Origin: an uncultured Sphingomonadaceae bacterium
GTDB taxonomy: Bacteria; Pseudomonadota; Alphaproteobacteria; Sphingomonadales; Sphingomonadaceae
Direction: 5' to 3'
Assembly (NCBI GenBank): GCA_947501695.1
Contig: CANMWO010000001.1
Coordinates: 682,001-746,000 of the forward strand
DNA length: 64,000 nucleotides
The position numbers and the translations under genes were made by a program. This document shows positions 1-9,361 of the stretch, piece after piece (positions within the stretch are counted from its first letter, which is position 1; every line of letters starts with the position of its first letter). Under the pieces are notes generated by a model. It had not been told where the DNA came from. It was given only the letters and a program-made list of their open reading frames with translations, and ran no database searches.

Positions 1-924
1 CTCCATCAGCGCCCGATCAGGATAGGCGCTTTTATGCCACGCGTAAGCGCGAGCATAGCGTGCAGGAATTGTTTGATCGCTTTCAGGAAATTTGCGCAGC
101 GTTGTTGCTGGCTCGTTCGTAAAACCAAGTAGCTTCGCCTTTACGCGCTGAAACCGCGCTTCAATCTCAGGATCAGGAGGCGTGTCCCAAGCCGAATCAC
201 CCTGATAAACATCGCGGAGAAGGCTCACACGTTCTCCGGATAATGGGTGGGTGCGGCCATAGCTATCCTCTTGAGGGATGCCCAAGCGGAATTCGTAGTT
301 TTGCAGTTTTTTGAAAAAATCAATTGAACCTTTGCCCGTAATCCCAGCGCCAGAGAGATATCGCGCACCGGCTGAATCAGCGCTGCGTTCCTGAATCCGG
401 CTAAAGGCAAGAAACTTTCCGGTCGCTGCTTGCTGGCCTGCAGCCAATATGCCTGCGCCTGCATCTCCTGCACCAGCTGCAATCGCTGCTGCGCCCAAAA
501 TCAAGCTGAGAATGGTAATCCCGGTAGCGGTTTTGATGCCTTCGTCGAAGCGGATGATATGACCGCCGGTAATATGGCCAAGCTCATGGGCCATGATTCC
601 CTGAATTTCGACAGCTGTATCTGCTGCAGCAATCGTCCCAGAATAGAAAAACATGCGCTGGCCGCCCGCGACAAACGCATTGATCTGACTGCTGTTAATC
701 AGAATAACCTCAACATCCTTGGCATCCAGTTCTGAAACCGCAACCAAGGGAGCAACCATATCGCTGAACAAAGCTTCGGTCTCTGCATCGCGGAGAATGG
801 ATTGGGCAGCAACCGGCTGAACTGTAATCGCGATCATGGCCAATAGGGCTGTGATTAGCTGTCCGATGCGGGCCAGTGAGGGGCGTGCGAAAAACTTGCG
901 TTTATTATCATTTGGCAATGACAT
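1..924 (-). CDS. M48 family metalloprotease, BepA/LoiP-like (5' part; 3' end outside window)
   Basis: Partial gene on the minus strand starting at 924 and open to the left edge (308 codons visible). Residues 1-40 form a signal peptide (basic start, hydrophobic core, cleavage near VAA-Q). The zinc site HELGH is at residues 113-117 in the context GIMAHELGHITGGHI, and the downstream ERSADSAGARYL supplies the ExxxD third-ligand region. A Gly/Ala-rich hydrophobic stretch lies between them. This is the layout of periplasmic M48 peptidases with C-terminal TPRs, which degrade or chaperone misassembled outer-membrane proteins. The visible part after residue 200 is consistent with the start of the helical/TPR region, but the TPRs themselves are beyond the edge. 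Family assignment is firm; the specific member is inferred. Confidence 0.9.
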   Translation of the reverse strand, partial: MSLPNDNKRKFFARPSLARIGQLITALLAMIAITVQPVAAQSILRDAETEALFSDMVAPLVAVSELDAKDVEVILINSSQINAFVAGGQRMFFYSGTIAAADTAVEIQGIMAHELGHITGGHIIRFDEGIKTATGITILSLILGAAAIAAGAGDAGAGILAAGQQAATGKFLAFSRIQERSADSAGARYLSGAGITGKGSIDFFKKLQNYEFRLGIPQEDSYGRTHPLSGERVSLLRDVYQGDSAWDTPPDPEIEARFQRVKAKLLGFTNEPATTLRKFPESDQTIPARYARAYAWHKSAYPDRALME

Positions 925-1117
925 GAATTTCCTTCGGATGAGGCTCTAGCGAATTGTAACTTCGCATAGCATCAAAAGGCTTAACCTGCGATGAAATCTG
1001 TCTGTTCCTGGGTAGGCAGCAATCTATCTATCGCTTGATCATGCCGTTTCCAGTGTAAAATGGGCCCCTGCTTGCGCAAGGGCCCAGATATTTTTCTCGT
1101 TAGCAGTTAGATTATTT
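925..1117. other. Intergenic region between rne 3' end and M48 protease start
   Basis: About 190 nt between two leftward genes. It must carry the promoter and ribosome site of the M48 protease gene. A purine-rich GGAAATT lies just upstream of the 924 start when read on the minus strand. No convincing T-tailed terminator was seen after rne. Confidence 0.4.
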
Positions 1118-3799
1118 TTAACCGAACGTACGCTGCCACCAGCCGCCACGGGGGGGGGCAGTTTTCTCGGTTGCGCTGGTCTTAGCTGTGTCATCATCCG
1201 CCTTTTTAGCGGCTGTTTTTTTAGCAGCTGGCTTTTTAGCGGCGGGTTTCGCGGTAGATTTTGCTGCTGGCTTCTCGGCCGCTTCAGCGCCATCTGCATC
1301 AGCTTTCTTCGCTCTCGACCGCGGAGTTTTTTTGGCTACCGGTTTTTCAGCTTTCGCATCATCAGTCGTTTCTGCGGACGCTTCCGAAACCACTTTAGCC
1401 TTGCGCGGAGCGCGACGGCGTTTTGGTTTTTCTTCGGCATCCTTTGCAACGCTATCATCCGCTTTGGGTGCGTCTTCCGATTCAGCAGCTGGCGCTTCGG
1501 CTTTCTTACGCGAACGGCTTGCTCTCTTCGGCTTTTCAGCAGGTTCAGCCGGTGCGTCAGCGCTGGCGTCTTCTGCCGGAGTTTCTGCACCTTCTGTCGC
1601 CGCTACCGCATCGCCCGCTGGTTTGCGATTGCGTCCACCGCGAGACCTGCGCGGTTTGGGTTTATCGCCTGCATCGCTGCCTTGCTCTGCTGTTTCCGTT
1701 TTCGCTTCACCATTGGGTTGATTTTGGGCATTGCGGTTATCGCCTTCGCCAGATTCATTATTGCCTTCGGCATTGCGATCGGTACCACGTCCGCGCCGTC
1801 CGCGCCGGCGCCGGCGCTTGCGAGGGCGCTCTTCTGCTTCCTCATCCTGCTCGGCTGCTTCGACAATATCGTCATCATCATCATCGTCGACAATGGGTTC
1901 AAATTTCGGAGCATTTTTCGGCGGTCCGCCGGAGCCTTTGACTTCCATGCGCGCGCCTTCAATTTCACCGTCAGGCGTGATTTCAATCGAAACGCCATAG
2001 CGTTTTTCGATGTCATCGATTTCATGACGCTTGCTGTTCAGCACATAGATGGTGGCTTCCTGGCTGGCAGTAAGCGTAATCTGGCTGGCTTTGCCCTTGG
2101 CCGCTTCTTCTTCGAGCAGTCGAAGCGCCGAGAGTGCAGAGGAAGAAGCCGTACGAACCAAGCCAGTGCCTTCACAATGCGGGCAAACTTTGGTCGATGC
2201 TTCGAGGACGCCGGTACGCAAACGCTGTCGGCTCATTTCGAGCAGGCCAAAGCTGGAAATACGGCCAACTTGAATACGGGCACGATCGTTTTTCAACGCA
2301 TCGCGCATCGCCCGTTCGACTTTGCGGATATTGCCGTGACGGTCCATGTCGATGAAATCGATGACTACCAGGCCGGCCATATCGCGTAGACGCAATTGAC
2401 GCGCAATTTCCGCTGCTGCTTCCATATTCGTCTTGACCGCTGTCGCTTCAATACCATGTTCACGGGTTGAGCGGCCTGAGTTGATATCGATGGATACCAG
2501 AGCCTCGGTTGGATTGATAACCAGATAGCCACCGGATTTCAGTTGTACTTCCGGTTGATACATTGCCGATAGCTGATCCTCAACGCCATAGCGCTGGAAC
2601 AGAGATACCGGATCGGCATAGCTTTTTACGCGCCGGCTATGGCTCGGCATCAGCAATTTCATGAAATTCTTGGCCGCGGCATAACCGTCTGCGCCTTCGA
2701 CCAATACTTCCTCAATCTCGCGATTATAAATATCGCGGATTGCCCGTTTAACCAGATCACTATCACTGTGAATTAATTTGGGGGCAACGGCACCTAAGGT
2801 GTTTTCGCGAACTTCATCCCATAACCGTGCGAGATAATCAAAGTCGCGTTTAATTTCCGGTTTGGTGCGGGATAGACCAGCTGTTCGGACGATGCAGCCC
2901 ATTGTGTTGGGTAATTTCAAATCGGCAATGATTGACTTCAATCGCTTACGGTCGCCGGCATTGCTAATTTTCCGGCTGATACCGCCGCCATGCGATGTAT
3001 TTGGCATAAGCACGCAATAGCGTCCGGCGAGGCTAAGGTAAGAGGTGAGGGCAGCGCCTTTGTTACCGCGCTCTTCTTTGACGACCTGTACCAGGACAAC
3101 CTGACGGCGCTGGATAACGTCCTGAATTTTGTAGCGCTTGCGCAGAGCCATCCGTTTCTGGCGCGCTTGGTCGCTGGCTTTGGCTACATTGCCTTTGCCG
3201 CCACGACCGCCGCGTCCACGATTACGACCTTTGCCACGTCCGCCACGACCCTTGGGCTTGGCATTCTCATCGGACGATTCTTCATCTGATGACTGGTCGT
3301 CATTACCGTCGTCATCGTCATTGGTGTCGTCTTCATTTGCATCTTCGCTAGGGATTTCGCCTTCGCTGACATCAATTGTGTCGACGCTTTCGTCTTTCTC
3401 AACATCTTCAACGCCGTCATCCAGCTCTTCTGTCGCTTCTGATGCTATAACATCTGCTGGACCTTCGCCTTCTTCCTCTTCCCGTTCGCGTAATTGTGCT
3501 TCTTCAGCAGCATGCTCGGCTTCTTCAGCGAGCAAGCGTTCGCGGTCTTCTTTTGGTATCTGGTAATAGTCGGGATGGATTTCACTGAAGGCCAGAAAAC
3601 CGTGACGATTTCCACCATAATCAACAAAAGCCGCCTGTAGCGAGGGTTCTACTCGCGTAACTTTTGCTAGATAAATATTGCCTTTTAGTTGTTTGTGTTC
3701 CGAAGATTCAAAATCGAACTCTTCAATTTTGTTCCCTTTTACGACCGCCACCCGGGTTTCTTCCTGGTGGCGCGCGTCGATTAACATGCGCGTTGTCAT
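1118..3799 (-). CDS. rne: Ribonuclease E/G
   Basis: Endoribonuclease that starts mRNA decay and processes rRNA/tRNA; scaffold of the degradosome. The start chosen is the ATG at 3799 (MTTRMLIDARHQEETRV), the usual N-terminus; an in-frame ATG six codons upstream (3817) is possible. The S1 domain begins near residue 36 and is split by a roughly 120-residue insertion, first Glu/Asp-rich then Arg/Gly-rich, before it resumes; such a split is typical of alphaproteobacterial RNase E. Catalytic Asp residues are seen in EALVSIDINSGR and VVIDFIDM, and the Zn-link in VCPHCEGTG. The last ~250 residues are low-complexity Lys/Ala/Glu/Arg, the degradosome-binding tail, ending in GGWWQRTFG. A run of nine C residues (1150-1158 on the plus strand as G) lies 13 codons before the stop. 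Function is certain. Confidence 0.97.
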   Translation of the reverse strand: MTTRMLIDARHQEETRVAVVKGNKIEEFDFESSEHKQLKGNIYLAKVTRVEPSLQAAFVDYGGNRHGFLAFSEIHPDYYQIPKEDRERLLAEEAEHAAEEAQLREREEEEGEGPADVIASEATEELDDGVEDVEKDESVDTIDVSEGEIPSEDANEDDTNDDDDGNDDQSSDEESSDENAKPKGRGGRGKGRNRGRGGRGGKGNVAKASDQARQKRMALRKRYKIQDVIQRRQVVLVQVVKEERGNKGAALTSYLSLAGRYCVLMPNTSHGGGISRKISNAGDRKRLKSIIADLKLPNTMGCIVRTAGLSRTKPEIKRDFDYLARLWDEVRENTLGAVAPKLIHSDSDLVKRAIRDIYNREIEEVLVEGADGYAAAKNFMKLLMPSHSRRVKSYADPVSLFQRYGVEDQLSAMYQPEVQLKSGGYLVINPTEALVSIDINSGRSTREHGIEATAVKTNMEAAAEIARQLRLRDMAGLVVIDFIDMDRHGNIRKVERAMRDALKNDRARIQVGRISSFGLLEMSRQRLRTGVLEASTKVCPHCEGTGLVRTASSSALSALRLLEEEAAKGKASQITLTASQEATIYVLNSKRHEIDDIEKRYGVSIEITPDGEIEGARMEVKGSGGPPKNAPKFEPIVDDDDDDDIVEAAEQDEEAEERPRKRRRRRGRRGRGTDRNAEGNNESGEGDNRNAQNQPNGEAKTETAEQGSDAGDKPKPRRSRGGRNRKPAGDAVAATEGAETPAEDASADAPAEPAEKPKRASRSRKKAEAPAAESEDAPKADDSVAKDAEEKPKRRRAPRKAKVVSEASAETTDDAKAEKPVAKKTPRSRAKKADADGAEAAEKPAAKSTAKPAAKKPAAKKTAAKKADDDTAKTSATEKTAPPRGGWWQRTFG

Positions 3800-4331
3800 T
3801 AAATATACTCCTGGCATGGTGCGGCGGAAATGCTCCCGGCGGGACCATGCAATATAAAAGGGATGACGTCTTCTTGCGCGCTGCCAAAATAGGGGGAGCG
3901 GACGGCGTCATCCGGTTAAGTTCAAATGTTTCTGAAAAAAATGTGTCTGCTACAAATGCATGGCCCGGGCCGTTAGCCAGGGTCTTTCCGTCCATAGAAA
4001 CACTTCCCTGTGGAAGAGTTTCGGAACCGGAGATGTCATGCCTCATGTCGCTTCAACCTGTATGTACTGGCTAAATATCCAGCTTAACTCGTGATGTCTT
4101 TAAATTATTTCTAACATCACAGAGGGGTGCTAGCACCGCAATAGCAAATCGGCAACACAAACTATCACCGGATCGGACCACTATCATCCCAGTGTCGCAC
4201 AGCGGCCTAAGTCTATCGGAAACATAGTAAAATTCCCGTTAACCATGTCATTTTACGGGTGCTTATTGGTCTATCCTTAATGGAGTTTTTACCGCGTTTT
4301 GCGGCGAGAAACCAAGGATGATGCTGCGAAT
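3800..4331. other. Divergent rne-amiC intergenic region with potential RNA structures
   Basis: About 530 nt separate the rne and amiC starts. No protein gene is credible here. It holds several inverted repeats: GGATGACG/CGTCATCC at 3861-3868 and 3906-3913; a CTTCC-CTGT-GGAAG hairpin near 4003-4016; GTGATGT/ACATCAC at 4091-4097 and 4114-4120; and a perfect 12-bp palindrome GGTGCTAGCACC at 4126-4137. Read on the minus strand these would lie in a long rne leader. RNase E autoregulation through its 5' UTR is known in enterobacteria; transferring that idea here is inference only. Confidence 0.45.
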
Positions 4332-5576
4332 ATGAATTTTAACTGGACCGATATAGCAGGCGCAATGCATAAGGCGGTCATGCCATTCGCAGCAATTTTA
4401 GCTTCCTCGCTAGTGACCTTAACCCCTGTAAACGCGGGCTCTGTTAGCCGTATCGATGCCAATGATGGCCAAATCACCGTCTCTTTTGATGGCTTGGTTG
4501 AGGGCGCATCGACATTTTCATTGCTTGGTCCGGATAGGATTGCCGTCGACATTAAAGGCGGTAAGGCGGGGCGTGGAGGCCGGGCTGTTGGCATGGTCAA
4601 ATCTGTGCGTCAGGGGCAGTATGATCCCAATACGGCGCGTATAGTGTTCGATTTGGACCGTCCGGCTGTCATCACCGATGGCGGTTTTTCTGCTGACGGT
4701 AAGAGTTTGAAACTAAGCCTACAATCTGTTGGTGGGCAAGCTGTTAGGAAGGGGCGTAAATCCTTTCTTCCGCCGGTTCAATTTCGCGCAGAACCGCCAA
4801 AAAATTCTTATAGTGTCAAAGTGCCGCTGGGTAAGCCGCGGGACGAAGTCGCACTTCCCAAAATTTCTGGGCCAAAAGACGAGAGCCGGCCTTTGGTTGT
4901 TATAGATGCCGGTCATGGTGGCCATGACCCGGGCGCTGTTTCACCTCATGGTAGCAAATATGAGAAAAATGTCGTGCTTGCCATCGCCAAAGCGCTTCGT
5001 GATCAATTGGTTGCCAGCGGACGGGTTCGCGTTGCGATGACGCGCGATACAGATAAATATTTAGTTCTCGAAGAGAGGTACGGCATCGCTCGGCGTCTCG
5101 ATGCGGATTTGTTTATATCCATACATGCTGATGCCGCAGGCAATCAGGCTGCCTCAGGTGCGACAGTCTATACGCTTTCTGAAGTAGCCTCTGACCGCGA
5201 AGCCGCCAAATTGGCGGCCCGTGAAAATCGGGCCAATATTATCAATGGTGTGAATTTGGGCGGGGCCAATCAGGATGTCTCTTCGATCCTCATCGATCTG
5301 ACTCAGCGCGAAACTATGAATGTATCTGCTGATTTTGCCAAATTGCTGATTCGCGAAGGGCGACGCATGATAAAATTCCGCGCCAATCCCCACCGCTTTG
5401 CTTCACTGGTCGTTCTGAAGGCGCCTGATACGCCGTCGGTTTTGTTCGAAACAGGTTATCTTACCAACAAGGAAGACGTGGAACTACTCAGCTCACGCTC
5501 TGGTCAGTCGAAAGTTGCTATTGGTATCGCCAACGCGATCGAGGCCCATTTCGCACGAAAACTGGCACAGCGTTGA
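4332..5576 (+). CDS. amiC: N-acetylmuramoyl-L-alanine amidase with AMIN domain
   Basis: Periplasmic zinc amidase that cleaves the stem peptide from MurNAc during septum splitting. The start taken is the ATG at 4332 (MNFNWTDIAG), giving a signal peptide that ends near VNA-GSVSR; an upstream in-frame start at 4299 adds eleven charged residues and is less likely. An AMIN domain (about residues 38-125 of this form) targets the septum. The Amidase_3 domain follows with VVIDAGHGG, the KYEKNVVL glutamate and the LFISIHADA histidine as zinc ligands, and the FETGYLTN glutamate as catalytic residue. It lies just upstream of mrcA in the same direction, a common pairing of wall hydrolase and wall synthase in alphaproteobacteria. 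Confidence 0.95.
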   Translation: MNFNWTDIAGAMHKAVMPFAAILASSLVTLTPVNAGSVSRIDANDGQITVSFDGLVEGASTFSLLGPDRIAVDIKGGKAGRGGRAVGMVKSVRQGQYDPNTARIVFDLDRPAVITDGGFSADGKSLKLSLQSVGGQAVRKGRKSFLPPVQFRAEPPKNSYSVKVPLGKPRDEVALPKISGPKDESRPLVVIDAGHGGHDPGAVSPHGSKYEKNVVLAIAKALRDQLVASGRVRVAMTRDTDKYLVLEERYGIARRLDADLFISIHADAAGNQAASGATVYTLSEVASDREAAKLAARENRANIINGVNLGGANQDVSSILIDLTQRETMNVSADFAKLLIREGRRMIKFRANPHRFASLVVLKAPDTPSVLFETGYLTNKEDVELLSSRSGQSKVAIGIANAIEAHFARKLAQR

Positions 5577-5718
5577 TCCCGCGCCGATAAGGCGACCGCA
5601 ATTTCTGCGCCAGGCCGAGCTTGCATAGCGCCATCGCAATTGTCCCGAGCTGGGCCGATAAAGATTTTCATCGATATTTTCTGGAAAATGCTTCCGATAG
5701 TGCTAGATAGCGCGAGAT

Positions 5719-8259
5719 ATGGTCGAAAACACACCCGAAAATGATGGCGCCGGAGCAGCAGAAAGTCTCGCGTATAAGCTAGAGCGCAACACCGGCGGTT
5801 TTTTAAGCTGGATGGAAAAGCTTTGGCAAAAGCGCCTATTCCGTCTGTTTCTGGCTCTTATTGTGCTATGTTTGCTGGGTTGGTTGTTGATCTGGGTTCT
5901 GTTCGCGCGGGATTTGCCGGATGCGAAAACGCTTCAACAATATGAACCACCGCTTCCGACAATGGTTCGCGCTTATGACGGAGAGCCAGTACACAGCTAT
6001 GCGCGTGAACGCCGGGTGCAACTGGAATATGCCGAATATCCTGCATTGCTTGTTCGCGCCTATCTGGCCGCAGAAGACCGGACCTTTTTTGAACATGGTG
6101 GCCTTGATTATCCTGGTATAGCGACGGCGATTGTCAGTAATATTTCCAGCAGCGGTAGGCCGATTGGTGCCTCGACAATTACTCAGCAAGTCGCCAAAAA
6201 TCTGCTGCTGACCAATGAGGTATCCTATCGCCGGAAAGTGCGCGAGGCATTGCTCGCCTATCGCATTGAAGAAGTGCTGACCAAGCAGGAAATCCTTGAA
6301 CTTTATCTCAACCAGATTTTCCTGGGCCGAAATGCCTATGGTGTGCAGGCTGCAGCACAAGCCTATTTTGGCAAGGATGTTGATGAGCTGGCTTTGCATC
6401 AGATGGCGTATCTAGCGATTCTGCCAAAAGGGCCATCCAATTATCGGCCCGAAAATAACGAGCAACGGGCAATCAACCGGCGCGACTGGGTGATAGGTCG
6501 GATGCTCGACAATGACTGGATTTCGCAGACACAGCATGATCAAGCGGTCGCTCAACCGCTCGGTGCCATTCGCTCGCGTGGAGCTCGCTTCCAGCGGGTT
6601 GGTGGCTATTTTATTGAGGAAGTCCGGCGCCAGCTGATCGAACAATTTGGTGAGAATGAAGAAGCTGGCCCATATAGCGTCTACTCAGGCGGACTATGGG
6701 TCCGGACATCGCTGAATCCACAATTGCAGGAATATACCAAAGATGCGCTGCGCACCGGCTTGCTGCGCTATAGCCGCGGCAAGGCATGGAGCGGGCCGAT
6801 CAACAAGATCGAAATGGATGATAAATGGTCGCAGCGTTTGGCATCGACTTTCATCAATACCGATCATGCCGACTGGCGGATTGCAGTCGCGTTGAGCCGT
6901 CAGGGCAATCGCGCCGAAATTGGCTTTAAGGACGGCACTACCGGGCGTTTGGGCAATGCACCAAGTAAGCTTGCCGCGGGTGATATTATTGCTGTCAGTC
7001 CAGCGGGTGGTAGCAGCTATGTGCTACGCAACGTGCCAAAGGTCTCTGGTGGCATGGTCGTGCAAAATCCGCGGAATGGCCGGGTTTGGGCGATGCAAGG
7101 CGGATTTGATGACCGTATGAGCTCCTTCAACCGCGCAACCCAAGCCGAACGACAACCGGGTTCGACGATCAAACCTTTTGTTTATGCGACGGCGCTTGAT
7201 CAGGGCATGACGCCCGCAACAATCATCGTCGACAGTCCTTTCTGCGTATACCAGTCAGCTGCTCTGGGTCGCAAATGCTTCCAGAATTTCGGAGGTTCAC
7301 GTGGGGCAGGGGCGCAAACCTTGCGCTGGGGTGTCGAGCAATCCCGTAACCTTATGACGGTGCGGGCGGCCAACGATGCGGGCATGGACAATGTTGTCAA
7401 GACTATCAAGACAATGGGGATTGGCGATTATAAACCTTATCTCGCCTTTGCGCTGGGTGCAGGGGACACCACGGTTGAAAAGCTGACCAATGCTTATTCG
7501 ATGCTGGTCAATCATGGTCGCGAGTTAGAGCCAACTGTGATTGATTTTGTTCAGGATCGTCAGGGTAAAGTCATTTACCGTGCGGACAAACGAATTTGCC
7601 AAGATTGTAATCAGGCCGATTGGAACGGCGAGCAGATGCCACGGCCAAGACCTGCAGGTAAGCAGTTGATGAATCCGATGACAGCCTATCAAATTGTCAA
7701 CATACTAGAGGGCGTTATTACCCGCGGCACCGCGCAAAATTTAAAAAGTCTCGACCGCCCGCTATTTGGTAAAACCGGAACAGCGAGTGGGCCAACCAAC
7801 GTATGGTTTGTAGGCGGATCACCGGATATGGTGGCTGGTGTCTATATGGGCTTCGACCAGCCTGCTAATATGGGGGGGTATGCCCAAGGTGGCACATTGG
7901 CCGCTCCGATTTTCAAAGATTTTGCGCAGAAAGCCATGGCTGGCATGCCAAAGACGCCTTTCGTGGCGCCGCGCGGTATTCGAATGGTTCGGGTGGACCG
8001 GAAAAGCGGTAAGCGGGTTTTTGGCGGTTGGCCGTCCGATGACCCCCGGTCGGCGGTAATCTGGGATGTATTCAAACCCGAAACAGAACCCAAGCGATCC
8101 ATTCGAAAAGAAGAATTGCTCGCGCGATTGGAAGCGAAAAAGGCCCAAATCAGAGCCGCGAAACTCGCAGCACGCAATCGGGCTAGGGATGGTGCGAATA
8201 GCAATAGACCAGCGCAGAACGACAACGACTTCCTCCAGGACGAAGGCGGTATCTACTAA
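5719..8259 (+). CDS. mrcA: Penicillin-binding protein 1A (bifunctional transglycosylase/transpeptidase)
   Basis: Class A PBP of 846 residues that polymerises and cross-links peptidoglycan. A single membrane anchor lies at about residues 42-66 (FRLFLALIVLCLLGWLL). The GT51 domain carries AAEDRTFFEHGG with catalytic Glu119, GASTITQQVAKNLLL and the ILELYLNQIFLGRNAYG motif. The transpeptidase domain carries the SxxK motif GSTIKPF with nucleophile Ser482, an SxN-type SRN, and KTGT starting at Lys685. The C-terminus is Lys/Arg/Asn-rich. The length fits the family. It follows amiC by 142 nt on the same strand and may be cotranscribed. Confidence 0.96.
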   Translation: MVENTPENDGAGAAESLAYKLERNTGGFLSWMEKLWQKRLFRLFLALIVLCLLGWLLIWVLFARDLPDAKTLQQYEPPLPTMVRAYDGEPVHSYARERRVQLEYAEYPALLVRAYLAAEDRTFFEHGGLDYPGIATAIVSNISSSGRPIGASTITQQVAKNLLLTNEVSYRRKVREALLAYRIEEVLTKQEILELYLNQIFLGRNAYGVQAAAQAYFGKDVDELALHQMAYLAILPKGPSNYRPENNEQRAINRRDWVIGRMLDNDWISQTQHDQAVAQPLGAIRSRGARFQRVGGYFIEEVRRQLIEQFGENEEAGPYSVYSGGLWVRTSLNPQLQEYTKDALRTGLLRYSRGKAWSGPINKIEMDDKWSQRLASTFINTDHADWRIAVALSRQGNRAEIGFKDGTTGRLGNAPSKLAAGDIIAVSPAGGSSYVLRNVPKVSGGMVVQNPRNGRVWAMQGGFDDRMSSFNRATQAERQPGSTIKPFVYATALDQGMTPATIIVDSPFCVYQSAALGRKCFQNFGGSRGAGAQTLRWGVEQSRNLMTVRAANDAGMDNVVKTIKTMGIGDYKPYLAFALGAGDTTVEKLTNAYSMLVNHGRELEPTVIDFVQDRQGKVIYRADKRICQDCNQADWNGEQMPRPRPAGKQLMNPMTAYQIVNILEGVITRGTAQNLKSLDRPLFGKTGTASGPTNVWFVGGSPDMVAGVYMGFDQPANMGGYAQGGTLAAPIFKDFAQKAMAGMPKTPFVAPRGIRMVRVDRKSGKRVFGGWPSDDPRSAVIWDVFKPETEPKRSIRKEELLARLEAKKAQIRAAKLAARNRARDGANSNRPAQNDNDFLQDEGGIY

Positions 8260-8449
8260 TAGTCGCGGCATTACGAGCATGTAAACCGACCGATGCGGCC
8301 TGGTCACAGTTGGACCGGCATGGCGACCAATTCGACTAAATCTGGCTATTTTTTGGGATGGACCGAGTTGTCATCTTATTGAAATAATTAGACGCATCAC
8401 CAACTCTTTTTGCAGCGGGGCAACATCGAACAGGGGTTTGGAGTTGAAT
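8260..8449. other. Intergenic region upstream of the outer-membrane protein gene
   Basis: 190 nt with no credible ORF. It should carry the promoter of the beta-barrel gene. A GGAG at 8440-8443 is a good ribosome site for the ATG at 8450 and decides that start over the TTG at 8438. Confidence 0.4.
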
Positions 8450-9235
8450 ATGCGTAGTTATTTTGGAATATTTGCTACCCTGGCCGCCGGATCCTTTTTT
8501 GCTTTGACAGGCGTCGCCTATGCCGGGGAACCCTATGTGGGTGCTTCGGCAGGCCTTAACCTGCCAAGTAATTCTAAAAATCGCGGAGAGTTTGATGAGG
8601 ATGTAGCCGCCACGGCTGACTTTGATGCCATTGCGTCCGGTACCGATCTCGATTGGACCACCGAAATGAACAATGGCCTCGACCTCAATTTACATGCTGG
8701 CTACCGTTTTGATAACGGTTTTCGGTTTGAATTGCAGGGCTTTTACAACAAATCGAATGTGGATCTGCACCGCGATCTAGCGGTCGGCGGTACCGTTATT
8801 GATGCCGTAGACTCTGCCGTTCTGACCCGCGGGGTTGCGGATCCAGCGAACCCAACGGTTGGCGCTGTTTTGAGTACCGATGACGGAAAGATCAAAAACT
8901 ATGGTCTGTTTGCCAATGCCCTTTATGATTTTCAGATCAGTGAAACGCTTGTTCCCTATGTCGGTGCCGGTGTTGGCTTTGCGCGTCAGGACGTCGAATA
9001 TGCGCCTTCGGGCATCGATGTGGTGGATGATAAGAAAACCCGGTTTGCTTATCAGGCCATGGCTGGTGTGACATATAAACTCAGCCCGTCATTCGAAGTT
9101 TTTGGCCAATATACGTACCGCAATATGAATCGCGGAGATTATGACGTTAATCTGCTTCCCGCGACATTGGGTGTGAAGAGCGAGCAATCCTTGTTTAACA
9201 TCGGTTTCCGTATTCCGCTTGGGGGAGGCGGTTAG
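8450..9235 (+). CDS. Outer-membrane beta-barrel protein (Omp25/OmpA-like barrel)
   Basis: Predicted 8-stranded outer-membrane barrel. The signal peptide MRSYFGIFATLAAGSFFAL ends near AYA-GEPY. The mature part opens with the barrel strand YVGASAGLNLP and alternates amphipathic strands such as LNLHAGYRF, FRFELQGFYN, LVPYVGAGVGFARQ and FEVFGQYTYRN, with long polar loops between. It finishes with SLFNIGFRIPLGGGG. There is no C-terminal peptidoglycan-binding OmpA domain, so it is a barrel-only protein. The terminal residue pattern is extended by Gly, not the classical terminal Phe. Role unknown; likely structural or adhesion-related. It is followed by a strong hairpin at 9268-9311, suggesting a monocistronic unit. 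Confidence 0.8.
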   Translation: MRSYFGIFATLAAGSFFALTGVAYAGEPYVGASAGLNLPSNSKNRGEFDEDVAATADFDAIASGTDLDWTTEMNNGLDLNLHAGYRFDNGFRFELQGFYNKSNVDLHRDLAVGGTVIDAVDSAVLTRGVADPANPTVGAVLSTDDGKIKNYGLFANALYDFQISETLVPYVGAGVGFARQDVEYAPSGIDVVDDKKTRFAYQAMAGVTYKLSPSFEVFGQYTYRNMNRGDYDVNLLPATLGVKSEQSLFNIGFRIPLGGGG

Positions 9236-9267
9236 TTTTCAGCTGATATAGCACCATCAATATGAAT

Positions 9268-9314
9268 AAATGCGCGCCGTCAGGACAGCTATCGTCTGGC
9301 AGCGCGCATTTTAC
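9268..9314 (+). terminator. Hairpin terminator after the outer-membrane protein gene
   Basis: Perfect 10-bp inverted repeat AAATGCGCGC (9268-9277) and GCGCGCATTT (9302-9311), followed by a short T/A tract. It sits between the barrel gene and lepA and most likely ends the barrel transcript. The 24-nt loop is long for a classical terminator. Confidence 0.6.
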
Positions 9315-9361
9315 GCGTTTCCCTGCTGACAGCGGTGAAAACCCCTGCTATCGGCCCGCAT

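Noticed and set aside
1682-2389. 235-codon plus-strand ORF inside rne
   Set aside because: Antisense frame in a Lys/Ala/Glu-rich gene; rich in Phe/Ile as expected from the complement. No domain.
5866-6399. 177-codon minus-strand ORF inside mrcA, and 9707-10525 inside lepA
   Set aside because: Both lie wholly within conserved genes whose frames carry the family motifs.
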